Source: Klebsiella ornithinolytica NBRC 105727 = ATCC 31898
Lineage (GTDB): Bacteria; Pseudomonadota; Gammaproteobacteria; Enterobacterales; Enterobacteriaceae
Length of the DNA stretch: 64,000 bases
Direction: 5' to 3'
Assembly: GCF_001598295.1 (NCBI RefSeq)
Contig: NZ_BCYR01000001.1
Coordinates: 248,001 to 312,000, forward strand
Each line of letters opens with the position of its first letter. Position 1 is the first letter of the stretch. The translations under genes were made by a program, and so were the position numbers. The notes under the pieces are model-generated. The model had not been told where the DNA came from, did not search any database, and saw only the letters and a program-made list of their open reading frames with translations. Below, in pieces: positions 8,843-16,119 of the stretch.

Positions 8843-10054
8843 GTGAAGAACCGCACTCTGGGTAGTATTTTAATCGTGGCCGGGACCACAATCGGCGCAG
8901 GGATGTTGGCAATGCCGCTGGCTTCCGCGGGCGTGGGTTTTGGCGTCACCTTCTGCTTACTGATCGCGCTGTGGGCGCTGATGTGCTACACCGCGTTATT
9001 ACTGCTGGAGGTCTATCAGCACGTGCCCGCCGATATGGGGCTCGGTTCGCTGGCGGCACGTTATCTCGGACGTTACGGGCAGTGGGTGACCGGCTTCTGC
9101 ATGTTATTCCTGATGTATGCGCTAACCGCAGCCTACATTAGCGGCGCGGGCGAACTGCTGGCCTCCAGCCTCAACCAGTGGCTGGGCTGGTCGCTTCCTC
9201 CTGCGGGCGGCGTATTGCTGTTTACCGCCATTGGTGGCGCGGTAGTCTGCCTCGGCACATCGCTGGTTGATCTGTTTAACCGCTTCCTGTTTAGCGCCAA
9301 GATCATTTTTCTCGCCATTATGCTGGCGCTGCTGTTGCCGCATATCCATCGCATCAATCTGCTGACGCTCCCGCTCCAGCAGGGCCTGGCGCTATCGGCG
9401 ATCCCGGTGATTTTTACCTCTTTCGGTTTTCACGGTAGCGTGCCGAGCATCGTCAGCTATCTTAACGGCGATATTCGTAAGCTGCGTCGGGTCTTTATCA
9501 TCGGTAGCTTTATCCCGCTGGTCGCCTATATTTTCTGGCAGCTGGCGACGCTCGGCAGTATTGACTCCCCGGCGTTTACCGCGCTGCTGGCGCAAAATGC
9601 CGGCCTGAACGGACTGCTGGAAGCTCTGCGCGAAGTCGTGGCGTCGCCGCACGTTGAACTGGCAGTGCATCTGTTCGCCGACCTCGCGCTGGCCACCTCG
9701 TTCCTTGGCGTGGCGCTTGGACTGTTTGATTATCTGGCCGATCTGTTCCAGCGTAAAAACAGCCCCGGCGGTCGTCTGCAAAGCGGTGCAATCACCTTCC
9801 TCCCGCCGCTGGCGTTTGCCCTGTTTTATCCGCGCGGCTTCGTGATGGCGCTGGGCTATGCTGGCGTCGCGCTGGCGGTGCTGGCGCTCATGCTGCCTTC
9901 GCTGCTGGTGATGAAGAGTCGGAAACAGCACCCTGACGCTCCCTGGCGGGTCGCCGGGGGAACACCGGCGCTGTGGCTGGTGCTGTTGTGTGGTATTGCG
10001 ATTGTCGCTATTCAGTTTTGCATCGTCGCGGGTTTGCTCCCGGCGGTAGGATAA
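8843..10054 (+). CDS. tyrP: Tyrosine-specific transport protein TyrP
   Basis: TyrP is a proton-driven inner-membrane tyrosine importer of the HAAAP (hydroxy/aromatic amino acid permease) family. I start it at GTG 8843 ([20 protein letters not shown]), which gives 403 residues, exactly the E. coli length; the ORF upstream of this codon has no counterpart. About 11 hydrophobic helices are visible, with the family stretch [17 protein letters not shown] at the first helix and [14 protein letters not shown] in the middle. It is transcribed alone from a TyrR-controlled promoter and ends at a strong terminator. Its position next to yecH and yecA is conserved. Confidence 0.96.
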   Translation: MKNRTLGSILIVAGTTIGAGMLAMPLASAGVGFGVTFCLLIALWALMCYTALLLLEVYQHVPADMGLGSLAARYLGRYGQWVTGFCMLFLMYALTAAYISGAGELLASSLNQWLGWSLPPAGGVLLFTAIGGAVVCLGTSLVDLFNRFLFSAKIIFLAIMLALLLPHIHRINLLTLPLQQGLALSAIPVIFTSFGFHGSVPSIVSYLNGDIRKLRRVFIIGSFIPLVAYIFWQLATLGSIDSPAFTALLAQNAGLNGLLEALREVVASPHVELAVHLFADLALATSFLGVALGLFDYLADLFQRKNSPGGRLQSGAITFLPPLAFALFYPRGFVMALGYAGVALAVLALMLPSLLVMKSRKQHPDAPWRVAGGTPALWLVLLCGIAIVAIQFCIVAGLLPAVG

Positions 10055-10073
10055 AAAAAACGGCCTCTGGCCT

Positions 10074-10111
10074 AATGCGGGTCACTTAAAGGCGACCCGC
10101 ATTTTTTTGGT
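10074..10111 (+). terminator. tyrP terminator
   Basis: The stem AATGCGGGTC / GACCCGCATT around a 10-base loop is followed by a run of seven T. The rest of the 381-base gap up to yecA shows no gene that I can support. Confidence 0.85.
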
Positions 10112-10435
10112 TTATCGCCGGCCAGAGCGATGCCGGGTTCCCAGGGCCGGGCGAAACCGGCCCTGGGAAGTTCATCTGTCGCGCAGGAAACAGAAATACG
10201 CGGACGGAATATTCCACGGAACCCACGCGACAGACCCCTTTCGCGCAAACCAGCGTAAAACCGACATCCCTGGCTTAACAGCGACCTCCAGGACAGACTT
10301 ATCCGCAGGCGTGTTGAAAACCTGACAGCGCCGGATAAAAATCGGCAATCTCTTTGAGATGACGGATACTTCCCCCTCTGCCGGAGCGGTCAGCCGATGC
10401 TTAAACGATCGGCATCAGACCAGCAGACCCGTTAT

Positions 10436-11104
10436 TTATTTCGCTAAGCAACACTGCTTATATTTTTTGCCGCTGCCACAGGGACAGGGATCGTTACGCC
10501 CGACCTTGACTTCATTGCGGATCGGTTGCTGCACGACTTCCGGCTCAGCATGCTCAGTCCAGTATTGGTACAACGAGAGCGCTGCCGGGCGGATATGATC
10601 CACGCTGGCGATAAACTCATCGACAGAGAGCGCCTCAACCGCTGTAAACTGCGCTTCCGTGCCGTGCAAAGCAATGCTGTCCAGCGCCGACTGCGGCTCT
10701 TCCGGCAGAGCGGGCCAGTTTCCGAGAGCGACGCCGCGCATATAGCCGAAGCACCACTCCTCAACAATCGTCAGCTCCTGACCTTCCTCTTCGCGGGTCC
10801 CAAACAGCGGTTCAAACTGATCGGGATACTCGTCCAGACGCTCGGCAATGTCGCTCATGTGCTGCAGAGTCAGGTTAACAAAGTGGTCACGCTCGCGGTC
10901 ATTCGCCCAGCGCGGCACATTGTCCGCTCCGCCCCAGATAGCCAGCAGCCACTGAGCCGGTTCAATCTCTTTCGGGCCGGAGAGAATGGCCGTCAGCAGG
11001 CCGTCAAGCTCTGAGACATCAAGGATGGCGCCCTCGGTGGCGTATTTCGACAGGATATCGTCCAGCCATTCAAGTTCGCTTTCGTTCAGGGGTCCGGTTT
11101 TCAT
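10436..11104 (-). CDS. yecA: YecA, UPF0149 protein with C-terminal SEC-C zinc motif
   Basis: This 222-residue cytoplasmic protein has an N-terminal YgfB/UPF0149 domain (residues about 1-180) and a C-terminal metal-binding SEC-C tail, [23 protein letters not shown], with the C-x-C-x8-CC zinc ligands near the last 22 residues. In E. coli YecA (AscA) binds the ribosome near the polypeptide exit and interacts with SecA. The start ATG 11104 gives [18 protein letters not shown], identical to the E. coli start; the frame is open for 25 more codons but they are not conserved. It lies between tyrP and the tRNA operon, as in E. coli. Confidence 0.94.
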   Translation of the reverse strand: MKTGPLNESELEWLDDILSKYATEGAILDVSELDGLLTAILSGPKEIEPAQWLLAIWGGADNVPRWANDRERDHFVNLTLQHMSDIAERLDEYPDQFEPLFGTREEEGQELTIVEEWCFGYMRGVALGNWPALPEEPQSALDSIALHGTEAQFTAVEALSVDEFIASVDHIRPAALSLYQYWTEHAEPEVVQQPIRNEVKVGRNDPCPCGSGKKYKQCCLAK

Positions 11105-11189
11105 AAACAGGCTCGTCGTGGTAGAAAAATGGCGCATACAGTAGCGGAAATGCCGGGAGAAAACCACCCGGCAGCGCACTCAGCAAGCG

Positions 11190-11765
11190 TTAAATGTCTT
11201 TAATGATGCTGGCGCGCATCGTTTCGTATTCGCTCTCGGTAATGGTTCCGTCATCGAACATTTTTTTCGCCTGCGCGAGGCGTTCCCGCACATCATCGGC
11301 GGATGAGAGCGGCGCGCTCTGCCGGGCTGCTGACGGGCTGTATTCACTCTCTTGCTGAATGTCGCCATAGCGGTTGACACCATCGGTGCCGCGGGCAAAC
11401 AGCAGCCAGATAGACAACGCCAGCGCCGCCATGCCTCCCGCCGCCGTTATCCATACCCAGACGGCCGCCTCGCCGTTATCAACGGTGGTGATAATGCCGA
11501 TAAAGCCAACCAGCAGAACAGCATAGGGTGACAGCAGCCACCAGCCTGATTTGTTCAAATCGTGCAGACGGCGCACCGCAACCGCGATGCCGGGGATAAT
11601 GATGATCAGGCCAAACAGGCCTCCTACGATCGGAATCAACCCCAGTACGGCCGAAAGCACAAAGTTGGCGACGGTAAAAACCACATACTCCTTGCGCGCC
11701 GAACGCCCGCGAAAGGTGGCATATTTGCGGAAGCAATCACCGTAGCTTTCAAGCAATGTAGCCAT
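11190..11765 (-). CDS. DUF805 membrane protein with C-terminal SHOCT domain
   Basis: The 191-residue product starts with a cytoplasmic stretch CFRKYATFRGRSARKEYV (DUF805 signature, residues about 8-25), followed by four hydrophobic segments (about 26-130) and a hydrophilic linker. It ends with a short C-terminal domain (RLAQAKKMFDDGTITESEYE) typical of SHOCT oligomerisation domains. Function is unknown. I chose ATG 11765 because GAGGG is well placed before it. It lies just upstream of yecA on the same strand, but a gap of 85 bases separates them, so co-transcription is possible and unproven. It is an insertion relative to E. coli. Confidence 0.8.
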   Translation of the reverse strand: MATLLESYGDCFRKYATFRGRSARKEYVVFTVANFVLSAVLGLIPIVGGLFGLIIIIPGIAVAVRRLHDLNKSGWWLLSPYAVLLVGFIGIITTVDNGEAAVWVWITAAGGMAALALSIWLLFARGTDGVNRYGDIQQESEYSPSAARQSAPLSSADDVRERLAQAKKMFDDGTITESEYETMRASIIKDI

Positions 11766-11910
11766 AAGATCCCTCATTTAATTTGTTTTTATTGCCATAA
11801 CGGCGTTCCGTTCCCAAAGGATAATAGTCCGGCGAACCGGAGCGCTATTTTACCGCAGTTTGGCCATACCGCGCCTGAGAAAAATGGGGGGGAAACGCTG
11901 AATACCGGTA

Positions 11911-12906
11911 CTACCCGGCAGAATGGCGGGAGGGGGGAGTGGGCTGGCGGACAAACGTCCCCGTTATCGCGCGCCGCGAACCGGGTTCCTGAATCCAGGC
12001 GTAAAGCGGGTTATCGGCTTTCGCCGCGTTGTAATCGACGCAGACAACACGCTCGCTCAAGGAGCAAGGTTCACCGGATAAAGTGTAGTGACCGATCACC
12101 ACCGGGACATCTGTTGTGTCCAGATGGGTCTGCTCCAGAGGAATATCCGGGATCCGGCCGATCATTTCCGGCTGAACCTGGGCTATCTGGCGATAGGTTT
12201 TCACATCATCCCGCCACCAGCGCAGACGAATATGGCGGCGCTCGACGCCCGTCTTATCCACGAAGCTAAAGCCTGCAGGTAGTTTCAGTTCTGGTCCTTT
12301 AAGCACGGTCTCGATCATCCGGAACAGAGGATGCTGTTGATCAAAAGCAGCGACCCAGTTTTCGGGTTTCAACCGATTCTATTCATCCAGCCACGGTCGC
12401 AGTCGGGCAATCGTCTTGTCCTGCCAACAGGCATGTACCGCCCGAATATCGCCATAATCAACAAACAGCGGCAGCGTTTTAAACCAGTCGATCCAGAAAT
12501 CATGCCGCGGAGTGTCTTCGACGACATCGGCCAGAAAGGCCTGATGCTGACGTCGATTATTCGGGGAGTGCGGCCGCAGCGGCTGAGCGCGATGCGGATG
12601 GCGCAGTGCCCAGCCAACGGCGTTAAATTCATGATTGCCCATCAGACATATCGCCTGTCCCGATTCCACTTCCGCCCTCACCCGCTCCAGCACCGCCAGG
12701 TGGTCGATCTGCGCCCCAGGCTGATTATCAATCAGATCGCCGACGAAGATCAGTAAACGCTCATCCGGTTGGTACAGAGCATCAAGGTGTTCCAGCAAAG
12801 CGGCGAGCTTGTGGTACTGACCGTGGATATCGCCGATGAAAATTCTACGCCTCGCCGGCTGGCCAGAATGCAGCATATGAACACCTTTTCCGAAGAACAG
12901 AGACAT
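11911..12906 (-). pseudogene. Metallophosphoesterase (calcineurin-like) gene split by an in-frame TAG
   Basis: Two open frames on the minus strand, 12906-12382 and 12372-11911, are in the same reading frame and separated only by a TAG at 12379-12381. The N-terminal part has the metal-ligand motifs of Ser/Thr-phosphatase-like enzymes: GDIHGQ (about residue 25), GDLIDNQ (about 57) and GNHEF (about 89). The C-terminal part (IGHYTLSGEP, then CVDYNAAK) supplies the last His ligand and the closing sheet. Read through, the protein would be 331 residues. The context (...RLRPWLDE-stop-NRLKPENW...) suggests a single substitution, for example CAG to TAG. The truncated product lacks the C-terminal metal ligands and is probably inactive unless the stop is suppressed. 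Confidence 0.85.
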
Positions 12907-13088
12907 TGATGATATCAGTTTAAGCGGCTGGCCTGGCGGGATTTCACCCGGCGTAAATTACCCCGTCATGAGATCTTCGGGAAACGGTCGGTAGGGCAGA
13001 ATAATTGCGGTCGCTCCGTCAGTCGACGGACCGTGCGACAAGAAAGATGTTACGCCGTGATATCAGGAATGGAGGGATTTCAGAAATG

Positions 13089-13112
13089 AAAAAACCACCC
13101 GTAGGTGGTTTC
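13089..13112. terminator. Stem-loop just outside the left end of the island
   Basis: AAACCACC / GGTGGTTT forms an 8-bp stem with a 4-base loop; A-rich sequence precedes it and T-rich sequence follows. It lies about 40 bases before the att remnant. No convincing gene feeds it, although it could be the original terminator of the leuZ tRNA operon, displaced by the insertion. Confidence 0.55.
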
Positions 13113-13150
13113 ACGACACTGCTTATCATTGATTTTATTCTATAATCCCA

Positions 13151-13206
13151 ATGGTACCCGGAACGAGACTTGAACTCGTACAGCCTATGGCCGAGGGATT
13201 TTAAAT
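13151..13206 (-). repeat. Distal attachment-site copy: 3' part of a tRNA-Leu
   Basis: These 56 bases align with the 3' two-thirds of the intact leuZ gene (21076-21132), with an identical 17-base core GCCGAGGGATTTTAAAT at 13190-13206 and 21116-21132. This is the direct repeat expected when an element integrates into a tRNA gene. The copy differs from leuZ in the variable arm and in two T-stem pairs, and those changes keep the stem paired (ACGAG with CTCGT). Confidence 0.85.
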
Positions 13207-13299
13207 GCTACACCTGCGGTTTGATGTGAATAATACGCACCACAAAGCCTTGTTTCAAGTGATTTATGTAGTTTCTGGTTTGATCTGGTTTTGGAGGGT

Positions 13300-13316
13300 T
13301 TGCACATATTTGCACA
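13300..13316 (+). repeat. Left copy of the 17-base terminal repeat TTGCACATATTTGCACA
   Basis: The same 17 bases occur at 20966-20982, about 130 bases inside the other att core and in the same orientation. Each copy is itself two TTGCACA units 10 bases apart. Such paired sites inside both ends fit integrase arm-type binding sites. Confidence 0.6.
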
Positions 13317-13434
13317 CGGCAAGCTAACTCAGGCTAGCTAGAAAGAAGCATCTTTGGTACTGTTCGCATTTACGTGCGGATAGCCGCTGTGTAGTATTAA
13401 TATCTGTGTGGGAATTAACTAAAAGGGAATGAGA

Positions 13435-14007
13435 ATGAATAAAATTGCTTTATTGCTCTTATCGGTTGCTCTTACTGGCTGTACATCAATGAAGAACATG
13501 AGCAGTACAATGAATGGAGTCATGACACCTTCCCTAAAGATGACCCATGACAAATTTGATGATCAACTCATGATCAGCCAACCCATGGTTCCTGCTAACA
13601 GCAGCTTCTCTGATGATATGACTGGGTTAGGTTTTGCTTGGAAGACCGGTTTACCAAAGTTCATTATCTTATCAGTTGGTGCCCAAGGAATTACGAATGT
13701 CACCGCCGTTAAATTCAATGTTGATGGAAAGGTGATTGATAGTGCGAGAGAGGCGAGCCAGTTTACTGATTATGCTGACCCGCACTCAGCAAGAAGTTTC
13801 GGGGATTTCACAGGTAATTATTCGGTGCGTCGGTTTGTTATACCTATCAGTGATTTTGTCGTTTTAGCTAATGGTAAACACGTAAAAATGAAAATTGAGA
13901 GTTACGATGAATATCAATTTTCAGTCTTTGGTAAAGGTGAACCTGCTGCCGTCAGCTCTAAATTTGCACCTTTCCTAAAGGCCTTAGCCGATAATAAAGC
14001 TCTTTGA
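13435..14007 (+). CDS. Predicted lipoprotein, island cargo
   Basis: The 190-residue product has a short signal peptide with lipobox LTGC (MNKIALLLLSVALTGCTS), so it is probably lipid-anchored. The mature part is polar, with alternating beta-rich segments and no family that I recognise. I chose ATG 13435 because GGGA is correctly spaced for it and too close to the ATG six bases upstream. It is the only plus-strand gene of the island, lies against the distal att site, and has lower GC than the chromosome. These are features of an accessory gene carried for the host cell, for example surface exclusion, but that is inference. A weak stem-loop (14013-14028) follows. Confidence 0.75.
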   Translation: MNKIALLLLSVALTGCTSMKNMSSTMNGVMTPSLKMTHDKFDDQLMISQPMVPANSSFSDDMTGLGFAWKTGLPKFIILSVGAQGITNVTAVKFNVDGKVIDSAREASQFTDYADPHSARSFGDFTGNYSVRRFVIPISDFVVLANGKHVKMKIESYDEYQFSVFGKGEPAAVSSKFAPFLKALADNKAL

Positions 14008-14010
14008 TAA

Positions 14011-14032
14011 AAGCCCTGAGTAAGGGCTAATT
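14011..14032. terminator. Weak terminator between lipoprotein gene and the facing operon
   Basis: AGCCCT / AGGGCT pair around a 5-base loop between the two convergent transcription units of the island. Confidence 0.45.
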
Positions 14033-14078
14033 TACCAAGCAGGTCAGAACAAGCAATATCTGCATTGTAAATCAAAAC

Positions 14079-14723
14079 CTAGTCTTCACCATCAACGCTA
14101 AATAGCGTTGATTCATCCACTCGAGTTTCCAGCACATTCGCAGGTGCGCGCTTTTTTATGACGCTTAATGATTCGTCAATAGAGTCACTAAGGCGGTCAT
14201 AGGCAGCTTGGTCTGCCTGTAATTGAGTACTTTGCATAACTAAGTCAGGGAAATGGCGTTCGAGAATTTCATTAGCTGCTTTTGGCGTCCATTTAGCCGC
14301 ACGAATAACAACTTCAGGGCTGTTAACCATAGCTTGTGCTATGCGTACATCACTAATGGCTGCGGCTCGCAAATCATCACCGTCTACACCAGCTTGTCGT
14401 AACGCAGCGATTAATTGCACAGACTCGGTTAGTGACATGTTGCCTCGAGCGGACTCTTTAGCTCGGGATTGGGCCTCAATGTTGATAAGCAGTTCTCGAG
14501 CCAATTCATTTTTGGACTTTTCCAGAGTTTTACCATATTCATCTTGTAGGCGTTTGTAGAGAACGGCCTTTTCCTCATCCGAGCGTGTCCTATCGTTTGC
14601 AATTGCTTTGCGTTTTTCCGAAAGTGTATTGATCTTTCGAGCAGCAACCTCATGGAATCGACCAATGGTGTCAGACGTATTTACACCACGTATGTATTGC
14701 TCTGAATAGTATGTAATTGCCAT
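14079..14723 (-). CDS. Hypothetical helical/coiled-coil protein, last gene of the island's left operon
   Basis: This 214-residue protein of unknown function is strongly charged and almost entirely helical by composition. A long region rich in K, E and R (about residues 28-95) is likely coiled coil. A compact segment follows (LIAALRQAGVDGDDLRAAAI, then VNSPEVVIRAAKWTPKAANEIL). It has no signal peptide or membrane segment and no catalytic motif that I can recognise. It is 47 bases downstream of the small gene pair, on the same strand, and is probably in the same transcript. In a satellite such a protein could act on a helper phage (scaffold, size determination or interference), but nothing in the sequence proves it. 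Confidence 0.65.
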   Translation of the reverse strand: MAITYYSEQYIRGVNTSDTIGRFHEVAARKINTLSEKRKAIANDRTRSDEEKAVLYKRLQDEYGKTLEKSKNELARELLINIEAQSRAKESARGNMSLTESVQLIAALRQAGVDGDDLRAAAISDVRIAQAMVNSPEVVIRAAKWTPKAANEILERHFPDLVMQSTQLQADQAAYDRLSDSIDESLSVIKKRAPANVLETRVDESTLFSVDGED

Positions 14724-14770
14724 TTATATGTCTCTTGTTGTTATCAACGGGAATACTGAAATGATTGTTA

Positions 14771-15076
14771 TCAGTTATTTGTCACGGTGATCGGGCCTTC
14801 GGGAAGGGCTATTGTGAAGTCGATACACTCAGGGTCGACAGATAAAGTCAGTGCCTTATGCTGCGCTTTGTACTGGTTGCGGAGGAGTTGAAACTCAGTG
14901 GAGGTTGAGGCATAGAAAGTAATAGTTTTGTTTATCGTATGGCTGGTGACACTCCACGAACCACGACGCAGATCGTCATTGTTAACAACCTCAATCACAT
15001 GAAACTCAATTTCGATTGGTTGGGTAGGAGTAGTGATAATCTCCAGTCGTTTCAATCGGTCAGATAAAGTCACCAT
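14771..15076 (-). CDS. Hypothetical small protein, possible paralogue of its upstream neighbour
   Basis: The start at ATG 15076 (MVTLSDRLKRLE) lies two bases after the stop of the previous gene, so the two are probably co-translated. The 101-residue product begins with a short basic helix and continues as beta-rich sequence. Its layout matches the neighbour at 15079-15324: (N/D)R(I/L)K.LE at the start, then I.F..., ...DD.R.G..., and Y..T....FQL(I/L)(K/R). This suggests an old tandem duplication. No family is recognised. Confidence 0.65.
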   Translation of the reverse strand: MVTLSDRLKRLEIITTPTQPIEIEFHVIEVVNNDDLRRGSWSVTSHTINKTITFYASTSTEFQLLRNQYKAQHKALTLSVDPECIDFTIALPEGPITVTNN

Positions 15077-15078
15077 TC

Positions 15079-15324
15079 TTAGCAATCCAGCAGAATAAAT
15101 TTATCTTCCAGCCCTGACTTAATTAGCTGAAATTGCCCGCGGTTAGTTGTATATACATAAAGTTCAGGGACAGGGCTGCAAGGATGGACAATTTCAATAA
15201 CATCACCAGAGCGAGGGTCATCAGCTTCTACAGGCATATCAGTTATGAAGCGAATACCAGCCAGCACGCTTGGTGCATGAGTCCGCTCAAGCTCTTTAAT
15301 ACGGTTACGATAATTACTTGCCAT
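15079..15324 (-). CDS. Hypothetical small protein of the island
   Basis: This 81-residue product starts MASNYRNRIKELE. I chose ATG 15324 because it overlaps the end of the upstream gene by 11 bases in the tight arrangement of the operon; the longer ORF start is a non-ATG codon without a ribosome site. The N-terminus is a short helix, the rest is beta-rich and acidic. It resembles the following gene product along its whole length at low identity. Function is unknown. Confidence 0.65.
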   Translation of the reverse strand: MASNYRNRIKELERTHAPSVLAGIRFITDMPVEADDPRSGDVIEIVHPCSPVPELYVYTTNRGQFQLIKSGLEDKFILLDC

Positions 15325-15592
15325 GGTTCCCCCGCTCAAGCGCCGCAATGCGCTCCTCAAATTCGCTTAGCTCTTTAATTTTCATCTTGAGCAACTCAGC
15401 ATCAAGTGTCCCAGTTGGCGTAATAGACTTTAATGCGGGAAAACTACGGTCAATTACCATTCTGACAGCCTGAACATCTCCAGCATCAACTAACTCAGAA
15501 AGGCGGGTAAGCGCATTATCTGTTAGCTGTTTAGGCAGCGGGGAACGCTTTCTGCCAGCGCCTGCTCTCGTTCCACCGTGATTGTTCGCCAT
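15314..15592 (-). CDS. Terminase-small-subunit-like / DUF5681-like DNA-binding protein
   Basis: This 92-residue product begins MANNHGGTRAGAGRKRSPLP, the Gly/Arg-rich GxRxGAGRK signature at the N-terminus of many phage small terminases and DUF5681 proteins. It continues LTRLSELVDAGDVQAVRMVIDRSFPALKSI, which matches the DUF5681 pattern of a helical repeat ending in a conserved ID/DR-x-L/F-P. The C-terminal third is a likely coiled coil (LLKMKIKELSEFEERIAALE). It is first in a four-gene operon behind a repeat-rich promoter. A small terminase in a satellite would redirect helper packaging, as TerS does in PICIs. That role is inferred; the protein could equally be a regulator. Confidence 0.6.
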   Translation of the reverse strand: MANNHGGTRAGAGRKRSPLPKQLTDNALTRLSELVDAGDVQAVRMVIDRSFPALKSITPTGTLDAELLKMKIKELSEFEERIAALERGNHGK

Positions 15593-15611
15593 AACGTCAC
15601 CTTGAATAAAC

Positions 15612-15672
15612 TTGATAATTCAAGTCTAACACTAAATGTTATAACGTAACACAAATTGTGTTTGATAATTCA
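15612..15672 (-). promoter_or_regulatory. Repeat-rich promoter/operator of the left island operon
   Basis: Two direct copies of TTGATAATTCA lie exactly 50 bases apart (15612-15622, 15662-15672). The first is part of the palindrome ACTTGATAATTCAAGT, and between them lies the palindrome AACACAAATTGTGTT (15648-15662). They sit just upstream of the terminase-like gene and look like operators of an unidentified regulator. Confidence 0.5.
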
Positions 15673-15862
15673 CAACCTACCACTTTTATAGATATTGGCT
15701 CTTTGATAAATGATGAATGCACACCTATTTACCCAGCATCCTATTAAAAGCGGTGTTATCACTGGTTAGCCGTAGCATGTGAACTGCTACAACCTGAAAA
15801 CACTACCCTTTCTGGGACGCTAGCCAGAAAAAGACGGGGATAACTTTGTGCTCTTAGAATCC

Positions 15863-16059
15863 TGTACATTCTGTACACTTCACCCTTCAAAGCTAGACGT
15901 GGCGCGGTATGTAGCGTGTTTATTGCCCGTACATCCTTGTACATTTCTGTACATCGCTGGGATATGGATGTACACGCGTGTACAGGAATGTACGGAGCTT
16001 GTTCACTCTGTATCCCTTGCTGCATATGGGTTACGTAAGGTTTATGTACAGAATGTACG
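15863..16059. repeat. Mirror-symmetric array of ten TGTACA hexamers, candidate replication origin
   Basis: Hexamers TGTACA (seven exact, plus CGTACA/TGTACG variants) start at 15863, 15872, 15928, 15938, 15948, 15969, 15979, 15989, 16045 and 16054. The steps are 9, 56, 10, 10, 21, 10, 10, 56 and 9, so all five pairs are exactly symmetric about position 15961. Within the triplets the 10-base step puts each site on the same face of the helix. The sequence between sites is not symmetric, so the geometry rather than a simple inverted duplication is kept. The array lies just downstream of the primase-ATPase pair, where replicating satellites keep their iteron origins. I see no gene in this 527-base gap. 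Confidence 0.7.
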
Positions 16060-16087
16060 AGTTTTCAGGAATCCATTTCTGGCTAGC

Positions 16088-16114
16088 AAAAAAAAGAGCC
16101 GTTAGGCTCCTTTT
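16088..16114 (-). terminator. Terminator of the primase-ATPase operon
   Basis: GAGCC / GGCTC form a stem with a 4-base loop, followed on the minus strand by eight T. It lies directly after the ATPase stop and separates the operon from the hexamer array. Confidence 0.8.
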
Positions 16115-16119
16115 CGTGT

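Noticed and set aside
10107..10598. Two plus-strand frames between tyrP and yecA
   Set aside because: The second overlaps yecA in antisense, and neither has a ribosome site or family pattern.
15079..16059. CRISPR array, because of repeated short motifs
   Set aside because: The repeats are 6-base palindromes with a fixed symmetric geometry, not 25-40-base repeats with regular spacers, and no cas genes are present.
15848..16105. 85-codon plus-strand frame covering the TGTACA array
   Set aside because: Its codons are mostly made of the repeated hexamers and Cys/Val/His-rich sequence results; the symmetry of the sites explains the region better than a gene.
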